Position numbers and translations under genes: made by a program
Part shown: in pieces, positions 38,627-48,173 of the stretch
Numbering within the stretch: the stretch's first letter is position 1
Layout: each line of letters opens with the position of its first letter
Assembly: GCF_000153285.1 (NCBI RefSeq)
Contig: NZ_CH724168.1
Location: forward strand, 1,854,110 to 1,918,109
Length of the DNA stretch: 64,000 nucleotides
Direction: 5' to 3'
DNA from: Synechococcus sp. WH 7805
Lineage (GTDB): Bacteria; Cyanobacteriota; Cyanobacteriia; PCC-6307; Cyanobiaceae
The notes under the pieces: model-generated
Databases searched by the model: none
The model's input: the letters and a program-made list of their open reading frames with translations, nothing else
Told to the model about the DNA's origin: nothing

Positions 38627-39391
38627 ATGGATTCCAGAGGCAACTTCATGGTCCCGTTCCTGCGTGTCGCAATGGCGTCATGGATGTGCGGGACGGCGCT
38701 GTTCACTGCGCTGCCGCTGCGGGCTCAGACGGGAGCCGATCTCAGCAGCCGTCTGCAGCAGGCACTCAATGCCGACGACAGCAGCAAGCAACTGGAGGCG
38801 TTGATGGTTCCAGAGCAGGCAACAGCCCTCGCTGATCGCTTCCGCCGCTTCAGTGCCAGGTTCCCTGAAACCCGTTGGGCGGTCAGGGCAGGCCAGCCTT
38901 TAGACGATGGCCGCCAGACCGTGGAATTTGCCGTGAGCGGCACCCGCCAGCAGGACGGACTGAGTTATTCCTTTCAGGCCCAACAAACGGTTGCTCTCGC
39001 TTTGGAGAATGGACTGATCGCCGATCAGGAGATCCTCAGCGATCAATCTGTGCTCACCAGTGCCAGCAAGCCACTGCCGATCTCACTGCTGATCCCAGAC
39101 ACGGTGCTCACCGGCAGCCGTTACGACGTGGATGTGGTGGTGGATCAACCCCTCGGCAAGTCGTTGCTGGCCGGAGGACTGATCTCCGTGACGCCGCAGC
39201 AAGCGTTGGAGCAGCAAAGCCCCGACATCCAGTTGGAACCGTTGGGTGGCGGCGGTTTGTTTAAGTCTGTGCAGGCTCCTTTTCAACCGGGATCCCAAGT
39301 CTGGGCTGCTCTGCTGGTGCATCCCGATGGCCTTGTCACGGTGAGCAAGCGGGTGCAAGTGGTCGACGATCGCAGAAAGCTCAAGCCCTGA
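38627..39391 (+). CDS. Secreted protein of unknown function
   Basis: A 254-residue protein with a signal peptide ending near LRAQ-TG (about residue 34). ATG at 38648 gives an equally good start. The mature part is beta-rich (TVEFAVSGTRQQDGLSYSF … GSRYDVDVVVDQPLGKSLLAGGLISVTP), with no Cys and no catalytic motif. It looks like a periplasmic or cell-envelope protein. I recognise no family. Confidence 0.7.
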   Translation: MDSRGNFMVPFLRVAMASWMCGTALFTALPLRAQTGADLSSRLQQALNADDSSKQLEALMVPEQATALADRFRRFSARFPETRWAVRAGQPLDDGRQTVEFAVSGTRQQDGLSYSFQAQQTVALALENGLIADQEILSDQSVLTSASKPLPISLLIPDTVLTGSRYDVDVVVDQPLGKSLLAGGLISVTPQQALEQQSPDIQLEPLGGGGLFKSVQAPFQPGSQVWAALLVHPDGLVTVSKRVQVVDDRRKLKP

Positions 39392-39393
39392 CA

Positions 39394-40302
39394 TCACACC
39401 CTGGGCAGATGTCTGCGCAGAGCTGAGACATCAGCGTCACCCAGGCCTGCGTCCATCAGGGTCTGTTCCTGAGCCTGCACAGCCTGGGTGATCGGTAGGT
39501 CCAGACCTGCCTCGGCTGCGGCGTGAAGAGCGATGCCCAGATCCTTGTGATGGAGCGCCAGCTTGAAGCCGAGGGGATAGTGATCGATGAGCATGGCGTT
39601 GGATCGGTGCTCGAGGGCCCAGGATCCGGCGGCGCCGTTCCGGAGAGCATCCACCACTTGCTGCATCGGCAGCTGCAGGTGCTGCCCGAGGGCGATGGCT
39701 TCTGCCACGGCGGCATAGCTACCGGCCACCAGCACCTGGTTCACTGCTTTCACTTGTTGGCCGCTGCCAACAGCGCCGAAGTGGTGAATCGAGCCACCGA
39801 TCGTCTCCAGTACTGGCATGGCGCGATCCAGATCGGCGTCGCTGCCGCCACAGAGCACGGTGAGCGTGCCGGCTTTGGCTCCTTCCGTTCCTCCGGTGAC
39901 GGGGGTGTCGAGATAGCTCACACCTTGGTGCGCCAGGCGTTGTGCCATGCGCTGGGATGTGGAAGGGCTGATGGTGGAGCAGTCGATCACCAGGCTCCCT
40001 TCCACGAGTGCAGGCCCGGCACCGTTTTCGCCCCAGAGCACAGCCTCCACGGCAGCGTCATCACTGACGCAGAGCATGAGCGCCTGGCAGCCCTGAACAG
40101 CATCAGCGGGGGACGCGCAGCAGAGGGTCGCTGTGGCTGGGTCCCCTTGATGCAGGCTTGGATCATTTTCGCTGAAACGGCTGCGGGTGTGCACTTGCAG
40201 GTGATAGCCGGCACGGTGCAGGTTGGCGGCCATCGGTAGGCCAAGGGCGCCCAGGCCTACAAAGGCGAGTCGACTGGGAGCTTTGAGATCAGATCCGGTC
40301 AT
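39394..40302 (-). CDS. 3-hydroxyisobutyrate-dehydrogenase-family NAD(P) oxidoreductase
   Basis: A 302-residue beta-hydroxyacid dehydrogenase. The Rossmann motif is AFVGLGALGLPMAANL (about residues 13-28). Substrate signature segments are STISPSTSQ and DTPVTGGTEGAKAGTLTV, and the catalytic Lys region is GSGQQVKAVNQVLV. Family members reduce 3-hydroxyisobutyrate, tartronate semialdehyde, succinic semialdehyde or glyoxylate; the latter two fit a phototroph but cannot be decided here. It is convergent with the secreted protein gene. Confidence 0.85.
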   Translation of the reverse strand: MTGSDLKAPSRLAFVGLGALGLPMAANLHRAGYHLQVHTRSRFSENDPSLHQGDPATATLCCASPADAVQGCQALMLCVSDDAAVEAVLWGENGAGPALVEGSLVIDCSTISPSTSQRMAQRLAHQGVSYLDTPVTGGTEGAKAGTLTVLCGGSDADLDRAMPVLETIGGSIHHFGAVGSGQQVKAVNQVLVAGSYAAVAEAIALGQHLQLPMQQVVDALRNGAAGSWALEHRSNAMLIDHYPLGFKLALHHKDLGIALHAAAEAGLDLPITQAVQAQEQTLMDAGLGDADVSALRRHLPRV

Positions 40303-40489
40303 GGTTCACGCCCATTGCAGTCAGATCCTGGCGAACCGGCCAACACCCGCCGGGTTGGGAACGCATCAGGCGGCGTCGGAATGTCGGGGGTGATCCCAGG
40401 AGTGCAGAGTTTGGGCGCCATTAGCCGTTTTCTTGTTGCCATGACTTGTGTCCCTGATCAGGGTTAGGGGTTAGATCAAAGACAACTGA

Positions 40490-42397
40490 ATGCGTATTCG
40501 TGCTCTGGCACTGACGGGGGTGATGGCTCTGGCCTCCGGGCTTTCCTCTTGCGCCAGTGGACCTGGCACTCCCCTGGAGTCCAAGGCCGCGGCATCGGCG
40601 GTAATCGAGGACTCACAGTGTGCCAGTGGCAACCGCGCTTACTTCGGTGACACCCACCTCCATACGGCGTTGTCGCCTGACGCCGGTCTGGCGGGGACGA
40701 AGCTGGGGCTGGAGGGGGCCTATCGCTTTGCCAAGGGTGAGACGGTCACCAGCAATTCCGGTCAGAAGGCGGCTTTAAAGCGACCGCTCGACTTTCTTGT
40801 GGTGGCAGACCATGCCGAAAACCTCGGCCTTGCTCAGGGCTTGGCGGACTCCGACCCTGAACTGCTCAAGTCGTCTCTCGGCCAGCAGCTCAACGAGATG
40901 CTCAAAGCTGGCCAGGGCCGCGAGGCTTTCTATCTGCTGGTGCAAAAGATGGCCAAGGGATCGGAAGCGAAGATCTCCAACGAGTCCTTCATGCAAAACG
41001 TCTGGAAATACAACACCGAGGTGGCGGAGCGGTTTAATGATCCCGGCAAGTTCACAGCGCTGATCGGCTACGAGTGGACGAGTCAGCCCGGCGGCGGCAA
41101 TCTCCACCGTGTTGTTGTCTTCCGCGACAACAAAGCACTGGCGGATCAGATCCTGCCGTTCTCCAATTTCGATTCCGAGAACGTGGAGGATCTCTGGCGC
41201 TTCATGAACTTCTACGAGGAGAAAACTGGTGGGCGGGTGTTGGCCATCCCTCACAACGGCAACCTCTCAAGCGGCACGATGTTTCTGCCGCGGCACCAAA
41301 AAACTGGCGAACCGATTGATGCCGACTACGCCCGCATGCGCCATCGCTTTGAGCCTCTGGTGGAGGTGACGCAGGCCAAGGGCACCGGTGAAACCCATCC
41401 GATGCTTTCGCCGGAAGATGAATTCGCCGGGTTCAACATTGTTGATAACTCCAATCTCGGCGGGATCAAGCCCACGACGCCGGACATGCTCCCCTACGAG
41501 TACACCCGTGCCGCTCTGCGTCGGGGCCTTCAGCTGGAGCAGCAACTCGGTGTGAACCCGTTCAAATTTGGTTTGATCGGCTCCACCGACTCCCACTCCA
41601 GCCTTCCCTCCACAGCGGAAGACAACTGGTGGGGCAAGTCCCCGGCGCTTGAGCCCAGCCCTGAACGCTGGAAGGATGTGCTGATCAAGTCGTCGAAAGA
41701 TCCGTCCCTTGACCTCACGGCGCTTCAGCTCGGTGCATCCGGTTTGGCGGGGGTGTGGGCTTCGGGCAACACCCGCACGGCGCTCTGGGATGCCATGAAC
41801 CGTAAGGAGGTGTTCGGCACCAGCGGCACCCGGCTCACCGTCCGTGTGTACGGCGGTTACGACTACACCGGTGATGAGTTCGAGGCGGCGGACTGGGCCA
41901 AGCGGGTCTGTGCCAAGGGTGTGCCGATGGGTGGCGATCTGATGGCGGCCAGCGAGGGGCAGATTCCCTCCTTGCTGGTGCAGGCCCGGAAAGATCCGGA
42001 TGGCGCCAATCTCGATCGGATTCAGGTGGTCAAGGGTTGGCTGGATGCCGATGGTGAAACCCAAGAACAGGTGTTCGATGTTTCCTGGAGTGATCCGGAT
42101 CAGCGCAAGCCTCGTGCCGATGGCAAGGTGCCATCCGTTGGCTCGAGCGTGAACGAGCGTGAGGCCACCTACACCAACACCATTGGCGCTCCCACCTTGA
42201 CCGGGTATTGGAAGGATCCAGCTTTTGACCCCACGCAAAAGGCCTTCTATTACGTCCGTGTCCTGGAGATCCCCACGCCGACCTGGCTCGCCTATGACCG
42301 CAAGAACTACAACCTGTACGACGAGATGCCTGCAACGGCTCCCTACACCAGTCAGGAGCGGGCTTACACCAGCCCGATTTGGTACAACCCCTCCTGA
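40490..42397 (+). CDS. DUF3604 lipoprotein (PHP-like metal-dependent fold)
   Basis: A 635-residue protein with a lipoprotein signal (lipobox LSSC, Cys21). The PHP-like metal motifs FGDTHLHTALSPDA, VVADHAENLGLAQG, GYEWTS, IPHNGN and LIGSTDSHSS match DUF3604. The superfamily includes phosphoesterases and amidohydrolases, but the DUF3604 reaction is not established. It heads an operon and its stop overlaps the prolyl isomerase start (TGATG). It would act outside the cytoplasmic membrane. Confidence 0.85.
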   Translation: MRIRALALTGVMALASGLSSCASGPGTPLESKAAASAVIEDSQCASGNRAYFGDTHLHTALSPDAGLAGTKLGLEGAYRFAKGETVTSNSGQKAALKRPLDFLVVADHAENLGLAQGLADSDPELLKSSLGQQLNEMLKAGQGREAFYLLVQKMAKGSEAKISNESFMQNVWKYNTEVAERFNDPGKFTALIGYEWTSQPGGGNLHRVVVFRDNKALADQILPFSNFDSENVEDLWRFMNFYEEKTGGRVLAIPHNGNLSSGTMFLPRHQKTGEPIDADYARMRHRFEPLVEVTQAKGTGETHPMLSPEDEFAGFNIVDNSNLGGIKPTTPDMLPYEYTRAALRRGLQLEQQLGVNPFKFGLIGSTDSHSSLPSTAEDNWWGKSPALEPSPERWKDVLIKSSKDPSLDLTALQLGASGLAGVWASGNTRTALWDAMNRKEVFGTSGTRLTVRVYGGYDYTGDEFEAADWAKRVCAKGVPMGGDLMAASEGQIPSLLVQARKDPDGANLDRIQVVKGWLDADGETQEQVFDVSWSDPDQRKPRADGKVPSVGSSVNEREATYTNTIGAPTLTGYWKDPAFDPTQKAFYYVRVLEIPTPTWLAYDRKNYNLYDEMPATAPYTSQERAYTSPIWYNPS

Positions 42398-43251
42398 TGG
42401 GTTGGTCTCATCGATTGCGCACGCTGGTTCAGGAACCGATCGTTCCTTTTCTGATCATCGGTGCTGGCCTGTTTGGCCTGCAGGGAGTCTTGGATGCCAT
42501 GGCTCCCAAGGGGGACAGGGAGATCGTCGTCAGCAACGACCAGGCGGTGGCGATGGTGCAGACGTTCGCCCGCACCTGGCAACGCCCCCCCTCGCAGCAG
42601 GAGTTGGAGCGCTTGTTCGATGAACACGTGCGCACGGAAGTCTTCGTGCGTGAGGCGATGGCCCTGGGGTTGGATCGCAACGACACGATCGTGCGTCGCC
42701 GTTTGCGCCAGAAAATGGAATTTGTCAGCCATGGCGAGCAGCCACTGACACCCCCCAGCGATCAGCAACTGCAGGCGCATCTCGAGGCCCACCCGGAACG
42801 TTTCATGAGCGAGCCTCGCTTCAGCTTTCAGCAGGTGTTCCTCGATCCCTCCAGGCGGGGTGAGCGGCTGAATCGTGATGCCGAGGCGTTGGTGGTTGAG
42901 CTCAATCAGGCTGATGCCGCAGCTGATCCGTCCTCCTTGGGGGATCCCCTGGCGATGGCCTCAGCGAGTTGGCAAGGCGAGCGCCGTAGCGAATTACTGG
43001 CGCAGTTCGGCACTACCTTCACCGACGCTCTGCAGCAACAGCCTCAGGGCCGCTGGGTCGGTCCGATCAGTTCGGCCTACGGCATGCATCTGGTGCGTGT
43101 GTCGTCCATCACCCCCGGTGAGCTTCCGCCTCTGGATCAGGTGCGCGAGGGCGTCTTGCGTGACTGGCAAGACGTGCAGCGGCAAAACCATCAAGAGAGC
43201 TATTACCGCAATCTGCTGGCTCGATACAGCGTGCGTTTGCCCCAGTTCTGA
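42397..43251 (+). CDS. Membrane-anchored peptidyl-prolyl isomerase (parvulin-like)
   Basis: A 284-residue protein with one N-terminal membrane helix (IVPFLIIGAGLFGLQGVLD), a SurA-like helical region, and a C-terminal parvulin-like domain (RFSFQQVFLDPSRRG … GRWVGPISSAYGMHLVRV). It probably helps fold extracytoplasmic partners, perhaps the DUF3604 lipoprotein or the HupE-type proteins next to it. It is translationally coupled to the DUF3604 gene. Confidence 0.82.
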   Translation: MGWSHRLRTLVQEPIVPFLIIGAGLFGLQGVLDAMAPKGDREIVVSNDQAVAMVQTFARTWQRPPSQQELERLFDEHVRTEVFVREAMALGLDRNDTIVRRRLRQKMEFVSHGEQPLTPPSDQQLQAHLEAHPERFMSEPRFSFQQVFLDPSRRGERLNRDAEALVVELNQADAAADPSSLGDPLAMASASWQGERRSELLAQFGTTFTDALQQQPQGRWVGPISSAYGMHLVRVSSITPGELPPLDQVREGVLRDWQDVQRQNHQESYYRNLLARYSVRLPQF

Positions 43252-43253
43252 CC

Positions 43254-44270
43254 GTGGTGCGTCGTGTGCTCTTGCCATTGCTGATGGTCGCGGCCCTCTT
43301 GATGCCGCGGTTGGTTTCAGCTCATGACCTCTTCCCTGGGTTCCTCGAACTTCAGGCCACCGGTGCCAGCACGTATCAGGTGCTCTGGAAGTTGCCGCTG
43401 CTGCAGGGGCAACGGCTGCCGATCGCACCACGCTTCCCAGACGACTGTGCGCTGCAAGGTGCACCCTTCAGCCGCCAGGAGGCAACGGCCCTTGTGTATC
43501 AGGCCAAGCTCAGCTGCCGTGAGCCTTTGGAAGGTCGCGTGATCAGCATCGATGGATTGGCATCCGCCGGCACGGAGGTGCTGCTGCGGGTGCGCCCGTG
43601 GCAGACGGAAGCCCTGCAGACCCTGCTGATCCAGCCGGAGCAGCCCGAAGCGGTCATTCCCACCGCCTCCGAGGCCGATCAGCAGCCAGGGGTCTGGTCA
43701 TATCTGCGCCTTGGCATCGAACACATCCTGCTGGGTGTGGACCACCTGCTGCTGCTGCTTGGTCTTGTGCTGATTGTTCGTGACGGCTGGATGCTGCTGA
43801 AAACGGTCACGGCGTTCACGCTCGCCAACAGCATCACCCTCTCGGTGTCTGCCGTCGGCATCGTTCAGGTGCCTGCCGCTCCCTTGAATGCGGCCATTGC
43901 CTTGTCGATTTTGTTCATCGGTACGGAAGTGGTGCGCTTCACGCGTGGACAGACCAGTTTCACGCTCCGCCATCCTTGGGTGCTGGCCTGTGGTTTCGGG
44001 TTGTTGCACGGCTTCGGGTATGCCCGAGGCCTGGCGGAGCTGGGCTTGCCGCACCACGAACTGCTGCTTGCCCTGTTGCTGTTCAATGTGGGCATCGAGA
44101 TCGGTCAAGACGTTTTTGTGGTGTTGGTTCTCGCGCTTGAGCGTGCGTTCCGACAGCTGCAGATCCGCTGGCCTGTTTGGGTCCGGCGCGTGCCCGCCTG
44201 GACTATCGGTTGTGCCGGTGCTTACTGGACGATCGAGACCACGGTGTCCCTGATCAAAGGAGGTGTTTGA
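43254..44270 (+). CDS. HupE/UreJ-type membrane protein with N-terminal extracytoplasmic domain
   Basis: A 338-residue protein: signal peptide, an N-terminal domain of about 120 residues (HDLFPGFLELQATGASTYQV), then about six membrane helices. These contain GIEHILLGVDHLLLLLGLVL and FGLLHGFGYARGLAELGLP, the HupE/UreJ_2 signatures. HupE and UreJ proteins carry nickel or cobalt. The start is GTG at 43254, 2 bases after the isomerase stop. Confidence 0.8.
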   Translation: MVRRVLLPLLMVAALLMPRLVSAHDLFPGFLELQATGASTYQVLWKLPLLQGQRLPIAPRFPDDCALQGAPFSRQEATALVYQAKLSCREPLEGRVISIDGLASAGTEVLLRVRPWQTEALQTLLIQPEQPEAVIPTASEADQQPGVWSYLRLGIEHILLGVDHLLLLLGLVLIVRDGWMLLKTVTAFTLANSITLSVSAVGIVQVPAAPLNAAIALSILFIGTEVVRFTRGQTSFTLRHPWVLACGFGLLHGFGYARGLAELGLPHHELLLALLLFNVGIEIGQDVFVVLVLALERAFRQLQIRWPVWVRRVPAWTIGCAGAYWTIETTVSLIKGGV

Positions 44271-44271
44271 G

Positions 44272-44862
44272 ATGCGTTGGCGTTGGTTGCTGCTGGCTCT
44301 GCTGCTGTCACTGCTCCCGTCTGCTGCCTTGGCCCACGTGCCGGAAGGCGGAGCTGGCAGCGTGATGGCTGGCCTGCTCCATCCCGTGACCGGCATCGAT
44401 CACGTGGTGGCGATGGTGGCCGTCGGACTCTGGGGCGCGGTGTTGGGAGCGCCGGCGATCTGGCTGCTGCCCGTCGCCTTTCCGATGGTGATGGCCTTCG
44501 GTGGCGTCATGGGACTGCTCGATCTGCCGTTGCCAGGAGTGGAGACCGGCATTGCCCTGTCGGCCCTGGTGCTGGGGGTGTTGGTGATGCTGCAGCAACG
44601 CCTGCCGCTCGTGGTAGCTGGCGTGCTCGTGGGCCTGTTTGCGTTGTTTCACGGTTACGCCCACGGCGTGGAGCTTCCGGAGGGTGCCGATGCGCTGCTG
44701 TTCAGCCTGGCGTTTGTCGGGGCCACGGGTTTGCTGCATCTGGTGGGGATCGGCTTGGCTGAAGCCCGTCGTCTGGCCTGGGGGCATCGCCTGCTTCAGG
44801 TCGTCGGTGCCGTGATCGCAGTGGTGGGTGTTTGGTCTTTGGCTCAAGTGGGAGGGGCGTGA
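44272..44862 (+). CDS. HupE/UreJ family metal permease
   Basis: A 196-residue protein with signal peptide and six membrane helices. It has the two classic motifs: HPVTGIDHVVAMVAVGLWG (H-x4-DH type) and FALFHGYAHGVELP. These are thought to bind Ni or Co in HupE/UreJ permeases. Marine Synechococcus need nickel for Ni-superoxide dismutase and urease, which makes Ni plausible. It overlaps the next gene by one base (TGATG). Confidence 0.87.
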   Translation: MRWRWLLLALLLSLLPSAALAHVPEGGAGSVMAGLLHPVTGIDHVVAMVAVGLWGAVLGAPAIWLLPVAFPMVMAFGGVMGLLDLPLPGVETGIALSALVLGVLVMLQQRLPLVVAGVLVGLFALFHGYAHGVELPEGADALLFSLAFVGATGLLHLVGIGLAEARRLAWGHRLLQVVGAVIAVVGVWSLAQVGGA

Positions 44863-45410
44863 TGCCGCTGCTCTTCGCTCACTTAATGCAAACCGGATTC
44901 GGCGGCTTTTATGACGGCATCGCTCACCTGTTTCTGACGCCGTCGGATCTGTTGCTCGTGCTTGGGCTGGCGTTGCTCGCGGGTCAACAGGGCCCCCAGG
45001 GAGGTCGCCTGCTGCTGACGCTTCTGCCGTTGAGTTGGTGGATTGGGCTTGCCGTGGGTCAGCTTTGGGGCCTGGATCTCACGCTGGCGTTGCTCTCCAC
45101 CGTGTTGTTCACCTCGGTGGGTGTGCTGGTGGCGTTGTCATTGCGCCTGTCTGTTCAGGTGCTGGCCTTCACTGTGGCTGGCTCAGGATTGCTCTTCGGT
45201 CTGATCAATGGGTTCACGATGCCCTCCGCGTCGAGCGGGTTGCCCCTGGATGTGTTGGGGGTGGTCAGTGCCGTGGCGCTGCTGTCGGTGTTGATCAGCG
45301 CTCAGGTGGCGGCAACCCGCAGCACCAGTTTTTGCATTGCGGTGCGTGTGGCGGGCAGCTGGATCGCTGCCGCCGGGATGATGTCGCTCGGCCTGTTGCT
45401 TAAGGCTTGA
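44862..45410 (+). CDS. Third HupE-like membrane protein
   Basis: A 182-residue polytopic protein with five or six membrane helices. The region FYDGIAHLFLTPSDLLLVLG resembles the HupE motif with His and Asp kept, and LLFGLINGFTMP sits where FHGYAHG is found in HupE, so the second metal motif is lost. It may be a partner subunit of the preceding HupE. It is the last gene of the operon. Confidence 0.7.
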   Translation: MPLLFAHLMQTGFGGFYDGIAHLFLTPSDLLLVLGLALLAGQQGPQGGRLLLTLLPLSWWIGLAVGQLWGLDLTLALLSTVLFTSVGVLVALSLRLSVQVLAFTVAGSGLLFGLINGFTMPSASSGLPLDVLGVVSAVALLSVLISAQVAATRSTSFCIAVRVAGSWIAAAGMMSLGLLLKA

Positions 45411-45428
45411 TCTCCGTGATGCCGCTCA

Positions 45429-45456
45429 ATAAAAAGCCGCCCCCGAGGGAGCGGCT
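45429..45456 (-). terminator. Terminator of pgk
   Basis: An inverted repeat (agccgc … gcggct with a GC-rich centre). On the minus strand it is followed by five T, about 50 bases past the pgk stop. It may also stop read-through from the convergent HupE operon. Confidence 0.75.
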
Positions 45457-45503
45457 GACCTGGGTTTGTTTGGGAGGGGGTGAAACCGTCTGCTAGCTCG
45501 GGA

Positions 45504-46712
45504 TCAGGCGGCGTCGTTGAGGGCGGCCACACCAGGCAGAACCTTGCCTTCCAGCAGTTCGAGGCTGGCGCCGCCACCGGTGGAGATGTGAGACATCTTC
45601 TCGGCCAGACCGGCCTTCTCCACAGCAGCTACGGAGTCACCGCCGCCGATGATCGTGCAGCAGCCCTTGCCGCTCAGCTCAGCCAGGGTGGTGGCGATGG
45701 CATTGGTGCCGTTGGCAAATTTTTCAAATTCGAACACACCCATGGGGCCGTTCCAGATCACGGTCTGACAATCCGCCAGTGCGGCCTGGAACACCTTCAC
45801 GGCATCGGGACCGATGTCCAGACCCATCCAGCCATCGGGAATGGCGGTGACATCAGCCACCTGGCTGTTGGCATCAGGGGCGAAGTTGTCGGCCAGCACC
45901 ACGTCGGTGGGCAGCAGCAGCTCAACGCCCTTGGCCTTGGCCTTGGCTTCCAGCTCCTTGGCCAGTTCAAGCTTGTCTTCTTCCACCAGGCTCTTGCCCA
46001 CTGAGAGGCCACGGGCCTTGTAGAAGGTAAAGATCATGCCGCCGCCGATCAGCACCTTGTCGCACTTGTCGATCAGGGCTTCGAGCACGCCGATCTTGGA
46101 GCTCACCTTGGAGCCACCGACGATGGCGGCCAGGGGACGCTTGGGCTCATCCACGGCACCCTGCAGGTACTGAAGCTCCTTCTCCATCAGGAAGCCGGCT
46201 ACGGCGGGCTTGAGGTACTTGGTGACGCCCTCAGTGGAGGCGTGGGCGCGGTGCGCGGCGCCGAAGGCATCGTTGACGTACACCTCCGCCAGGCCGGCGA
46301 GCTTCTCGGCGAAGCCAGCCTCGTTCTTTTCTTCCTCAGCGAAGAAGCGCACGTTCTCCAGCAGCACCACATCGCCATTCGCCATGGCGCCAACCTTGGC
46401 TTCAGCGTCAGGGCCGATGCAGCTGTCAGTCTTGGCTACTGGCTTGCCCAGCAGCTCGCTGAGGCGGGCTGCCACGGGGGTGAGGCGCATGGCGTCGTTC
46501 ACCTGACCTTTGGGACGGCCGAAGTGAGCCGACAGGATCACCTTGGCGCCTTTGCCAATCAGGTCGTTGATCGTGGGGAGCGCAGCGCGGATGCGGGTGT
46601 CATCGGTAATCGCACCGGCATCGTCAAGCGGCACATTGAAATCAACCCGCACAAGCACACGCTTTCCGCTGAGGTCGGTGCCGGAAAGGCTTGCCAGGGA
46701 ACGCTTCGCCAT
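45504..46712 (-). CDS. pgk: Phosphoglycerate kinase
   Basis: A 402-residue Calvin-cycle and glycolysis enzyme. It begins [20 protein letters not shown], has [21 protein letters not shown], the hinge region, and the nucleotide-binding [12 protein letters not shown] and [14 protein letters not shown]. It is divergent from the stress-protein gene. Confidence 0.98.
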   Translation of the reverse strand: MAKRSLASLSGTDLSGKRVLVRVDFNVPLDDAGAITDDTRIRAALPTINDLIGKGAKVILSAHFGRPKGQVNDAMRLTPVAARLSELLGKPVAKTDSCIGPDAEAKVGAMANGDVVLLENVRFFAEEEKNEAGFAEKLAGLAEVYVNDAFGAAHRAHASTEGVTKYLKPAVAGFLMEKELQYLQGAVDEPKRPLAAIVGGSKVSSKIGVLEALIDKCDKVLIGGGMIFTFYKARGLSVGKSLVEEDKLELAKELEAKAKAKGVELLLPTDVVLADNFAPDANSQVADVTAIPDGWMGLDIGPDAVKVFQAALADCQTVIWNGPMGVFEFEKFANGTNAIATTLAELSGKGCCTIIGGGDSVAAVEKAGLAEKMSHISTGGGASLELLEGKVLPGVAALNDAA

Positions 46713-46812
46713 GGGGTTGTGTCGTGCGGTAGGAAAACGGGGTGAGGTTAACCCGAGTTTCAGGCTCTCGGCGCTATGACTGATAACGCGCTGTCTGCAG
46801 GAGGCCGTCGCG

Positions 46813-47196
46813 ATGTTTGAAACCGTTCTGTTCCCGATCGATCAGAGCCGTGAGGCTGTGGAGACTGCCGGTAAGGCCCTTGAGCTGGCGCGAAGCCACA
46901 ACAGCCGACTGGTGGTGCTGTCGGTGGTGCAGCCCGAGCGCCCGGAGATGCATGACCATCAGGCGGTGGCCACCTTGTTGGCTGAGGCCAGAAATCGTTT
47001 TGAACAGGCTGGGGTGTCTTGCGAGGTGGTGGAGCGTGAAGGCAAGCCGGCCTTTGTGATCTGCGACGTGGCCGACGAGTTGAATGTGGATGTGATCGTG
47101 ATGGGAACCCGGGGTGTGAATTTGCAAGCCGAAAGTGGCAGCACGGCGTCGCTGGTGATTCAGCTGGCCCCGTGCCCTGTGTTGGTGGTGCCGTGA
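46813..47196 (+). CDS. Universal stress protein (UspA family)
   Basis: A 127-residue single-domain Usp. It starts [17 protein letters not shown] and has the ATP-binding loop [20 protein letters not shown] (a G-x2-G-x9-GS/T type) with the usual Pro-Val-Leu-Val-Val-Pro end. Its stop overlaps the GTG start of ylqF, so the two are coupled. Confidence 0.9.
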   Translation: MFETVLFPIDQSREAVETAGKALELARSHNSRLVVLSVVQPERPEMHDHQAVATLLAEARNRFEQAGVSCEVVEREGKPAFVICDVADELNVDVIVMGTRGVNLQAESGSTASLVIQLAPCPVLVVP

Positions 47197-48062
47197 GTTC
47201 ACCGCCGATCCAGTGGTATCCGGGTCACATCGCTAAGGCGGAGCAGCAGCTCAAGCGCAATCTCGACAAAGTGGACCTGGTGATTGAAGTGCGCGATGCG
47301 CGCATTCCCCTGGCGACGGGGCACCCTCACCTCAACCGTTGGATCAACGGCAAGCAGCATCTGCTGGTGATCAACCGTCGTGACATGGTCACGTCTGAGG
47401 CACGGGTTGCATGGGAGGCCTGGTTCAAAGCCCGTGGGCAACGCACCGTGTGGTGCGATGCCAAGGCTGGCACCGGTGTGAAGCAGGTGCAGCAAGCGGC
47501 GATCCGTGCCGGCGATCAGCTCAATGAGCGGAGGCGTAACCGCGGCATGCGGCCCCGTCCCGTGCGGGCGCTCACCCTGGGGTTCCCCAACGTGGGCAAA
47601 TCGGCTTTGATCAACAGGCTTGTCAAACAGAAGGTGGTGGCCAGTGCCCGGCGTGCCGGTGTCACGCGCACGTTGCGTTGGGTGCGACTGGGGCAGGATC
47701 TTGATCTGCTTGATGCGCCCGGGGTGCTGCCGCCGCGGCTGGATGACCAGCAGGCAGCACTCCATCTGGCGTTGTGCGACGACATCGGCCAAGCGGCTTA
47801 CGACGGTGAGCTCGTGGCCCAGGCGTTTCTGAATCTCCTCAAGGGATTGCAGCCGCAGGAGGCCTCAGGCGTGGGCTTGGCGCTCCTGGAGAGCCGTTAT
47901 GGCGTTCCTCTGGAAGGGGCCACCGAAGATCCTGCCTACTGGCTGGAGGCTGTGGCGGAGCGCCACACCTCAGGGGATACAGCGCGGATGGCCCAGCGAT
48001 TGCTCGATGATTTCCGAAAATCTGCTCTAGGCAGCATCGCGCTGGAGCTGCCGTTTGATTGA
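47193..48062 (+). CDS. ylqF: Ribosome biogenesis GTPase YlqF/RbgA
   Basis: A 289-residue circularly permuted GTPase. The motif order is G4 (INRRDM), G1 (GFPNVGKSALINRL) and G3 (DAPG). The N-terminal IQWYPGHIAKAEQQLKRNL is the family signature. It helps assemble the 50S subunit. The start is GTG at 47193. The foreign-looking P450 cluster begins about 110 bases downstream. Confidence 0.95.
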   Translation: MSSPPIQWYPGHIAKAEQQLKRNLDKVDLVIEVRDARIPLATGHPHLNRWINGKQHLLVINRRDMVTSEARVAWEAWFKARGQRTVWCDAKAGTGVKQVQQAAIRAGDQLNERRRNRGMRPRPVRALTLGFPNVGKSALINRLVKQKVVASARRAGVTRTLRWVRLGQDLDLLDAPGVLPPRLDDQQAALHLALCDDIGQAAYDGELVAQAFLNLLKGLQPQEASGVGLALLESRYGVPLEGATEDPAYWLEAVAERHTSGDTARMAQRLLDDFRKSALGSIALELPFD

Positions 48063-48173
48063 GTCGTTGTCAACGTCAGTTGATTTTACAATAAAAAAGT
48101 TATCTTATTGTTTGCTATCTGATATTGCCGGGCTTGGAATCCATTGCTTAAGTGTGGGAAATGATGCGCTTCG

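Noticed and set aside
39523-40239. 238-residue plus-strand frame opposite the hydroxyisobutyrate-dehydrogenase-like gene
   Set aside because: Antisense to a gene with clear Rossmann and catalytic motifs; no start context.
41267-42238. 323-residue minus-strand frame inside the DUF3604 gene
   Set aside because: It is fully embedded opposite a well-supported gene and is His/Arg/Gly-rich without motifs.
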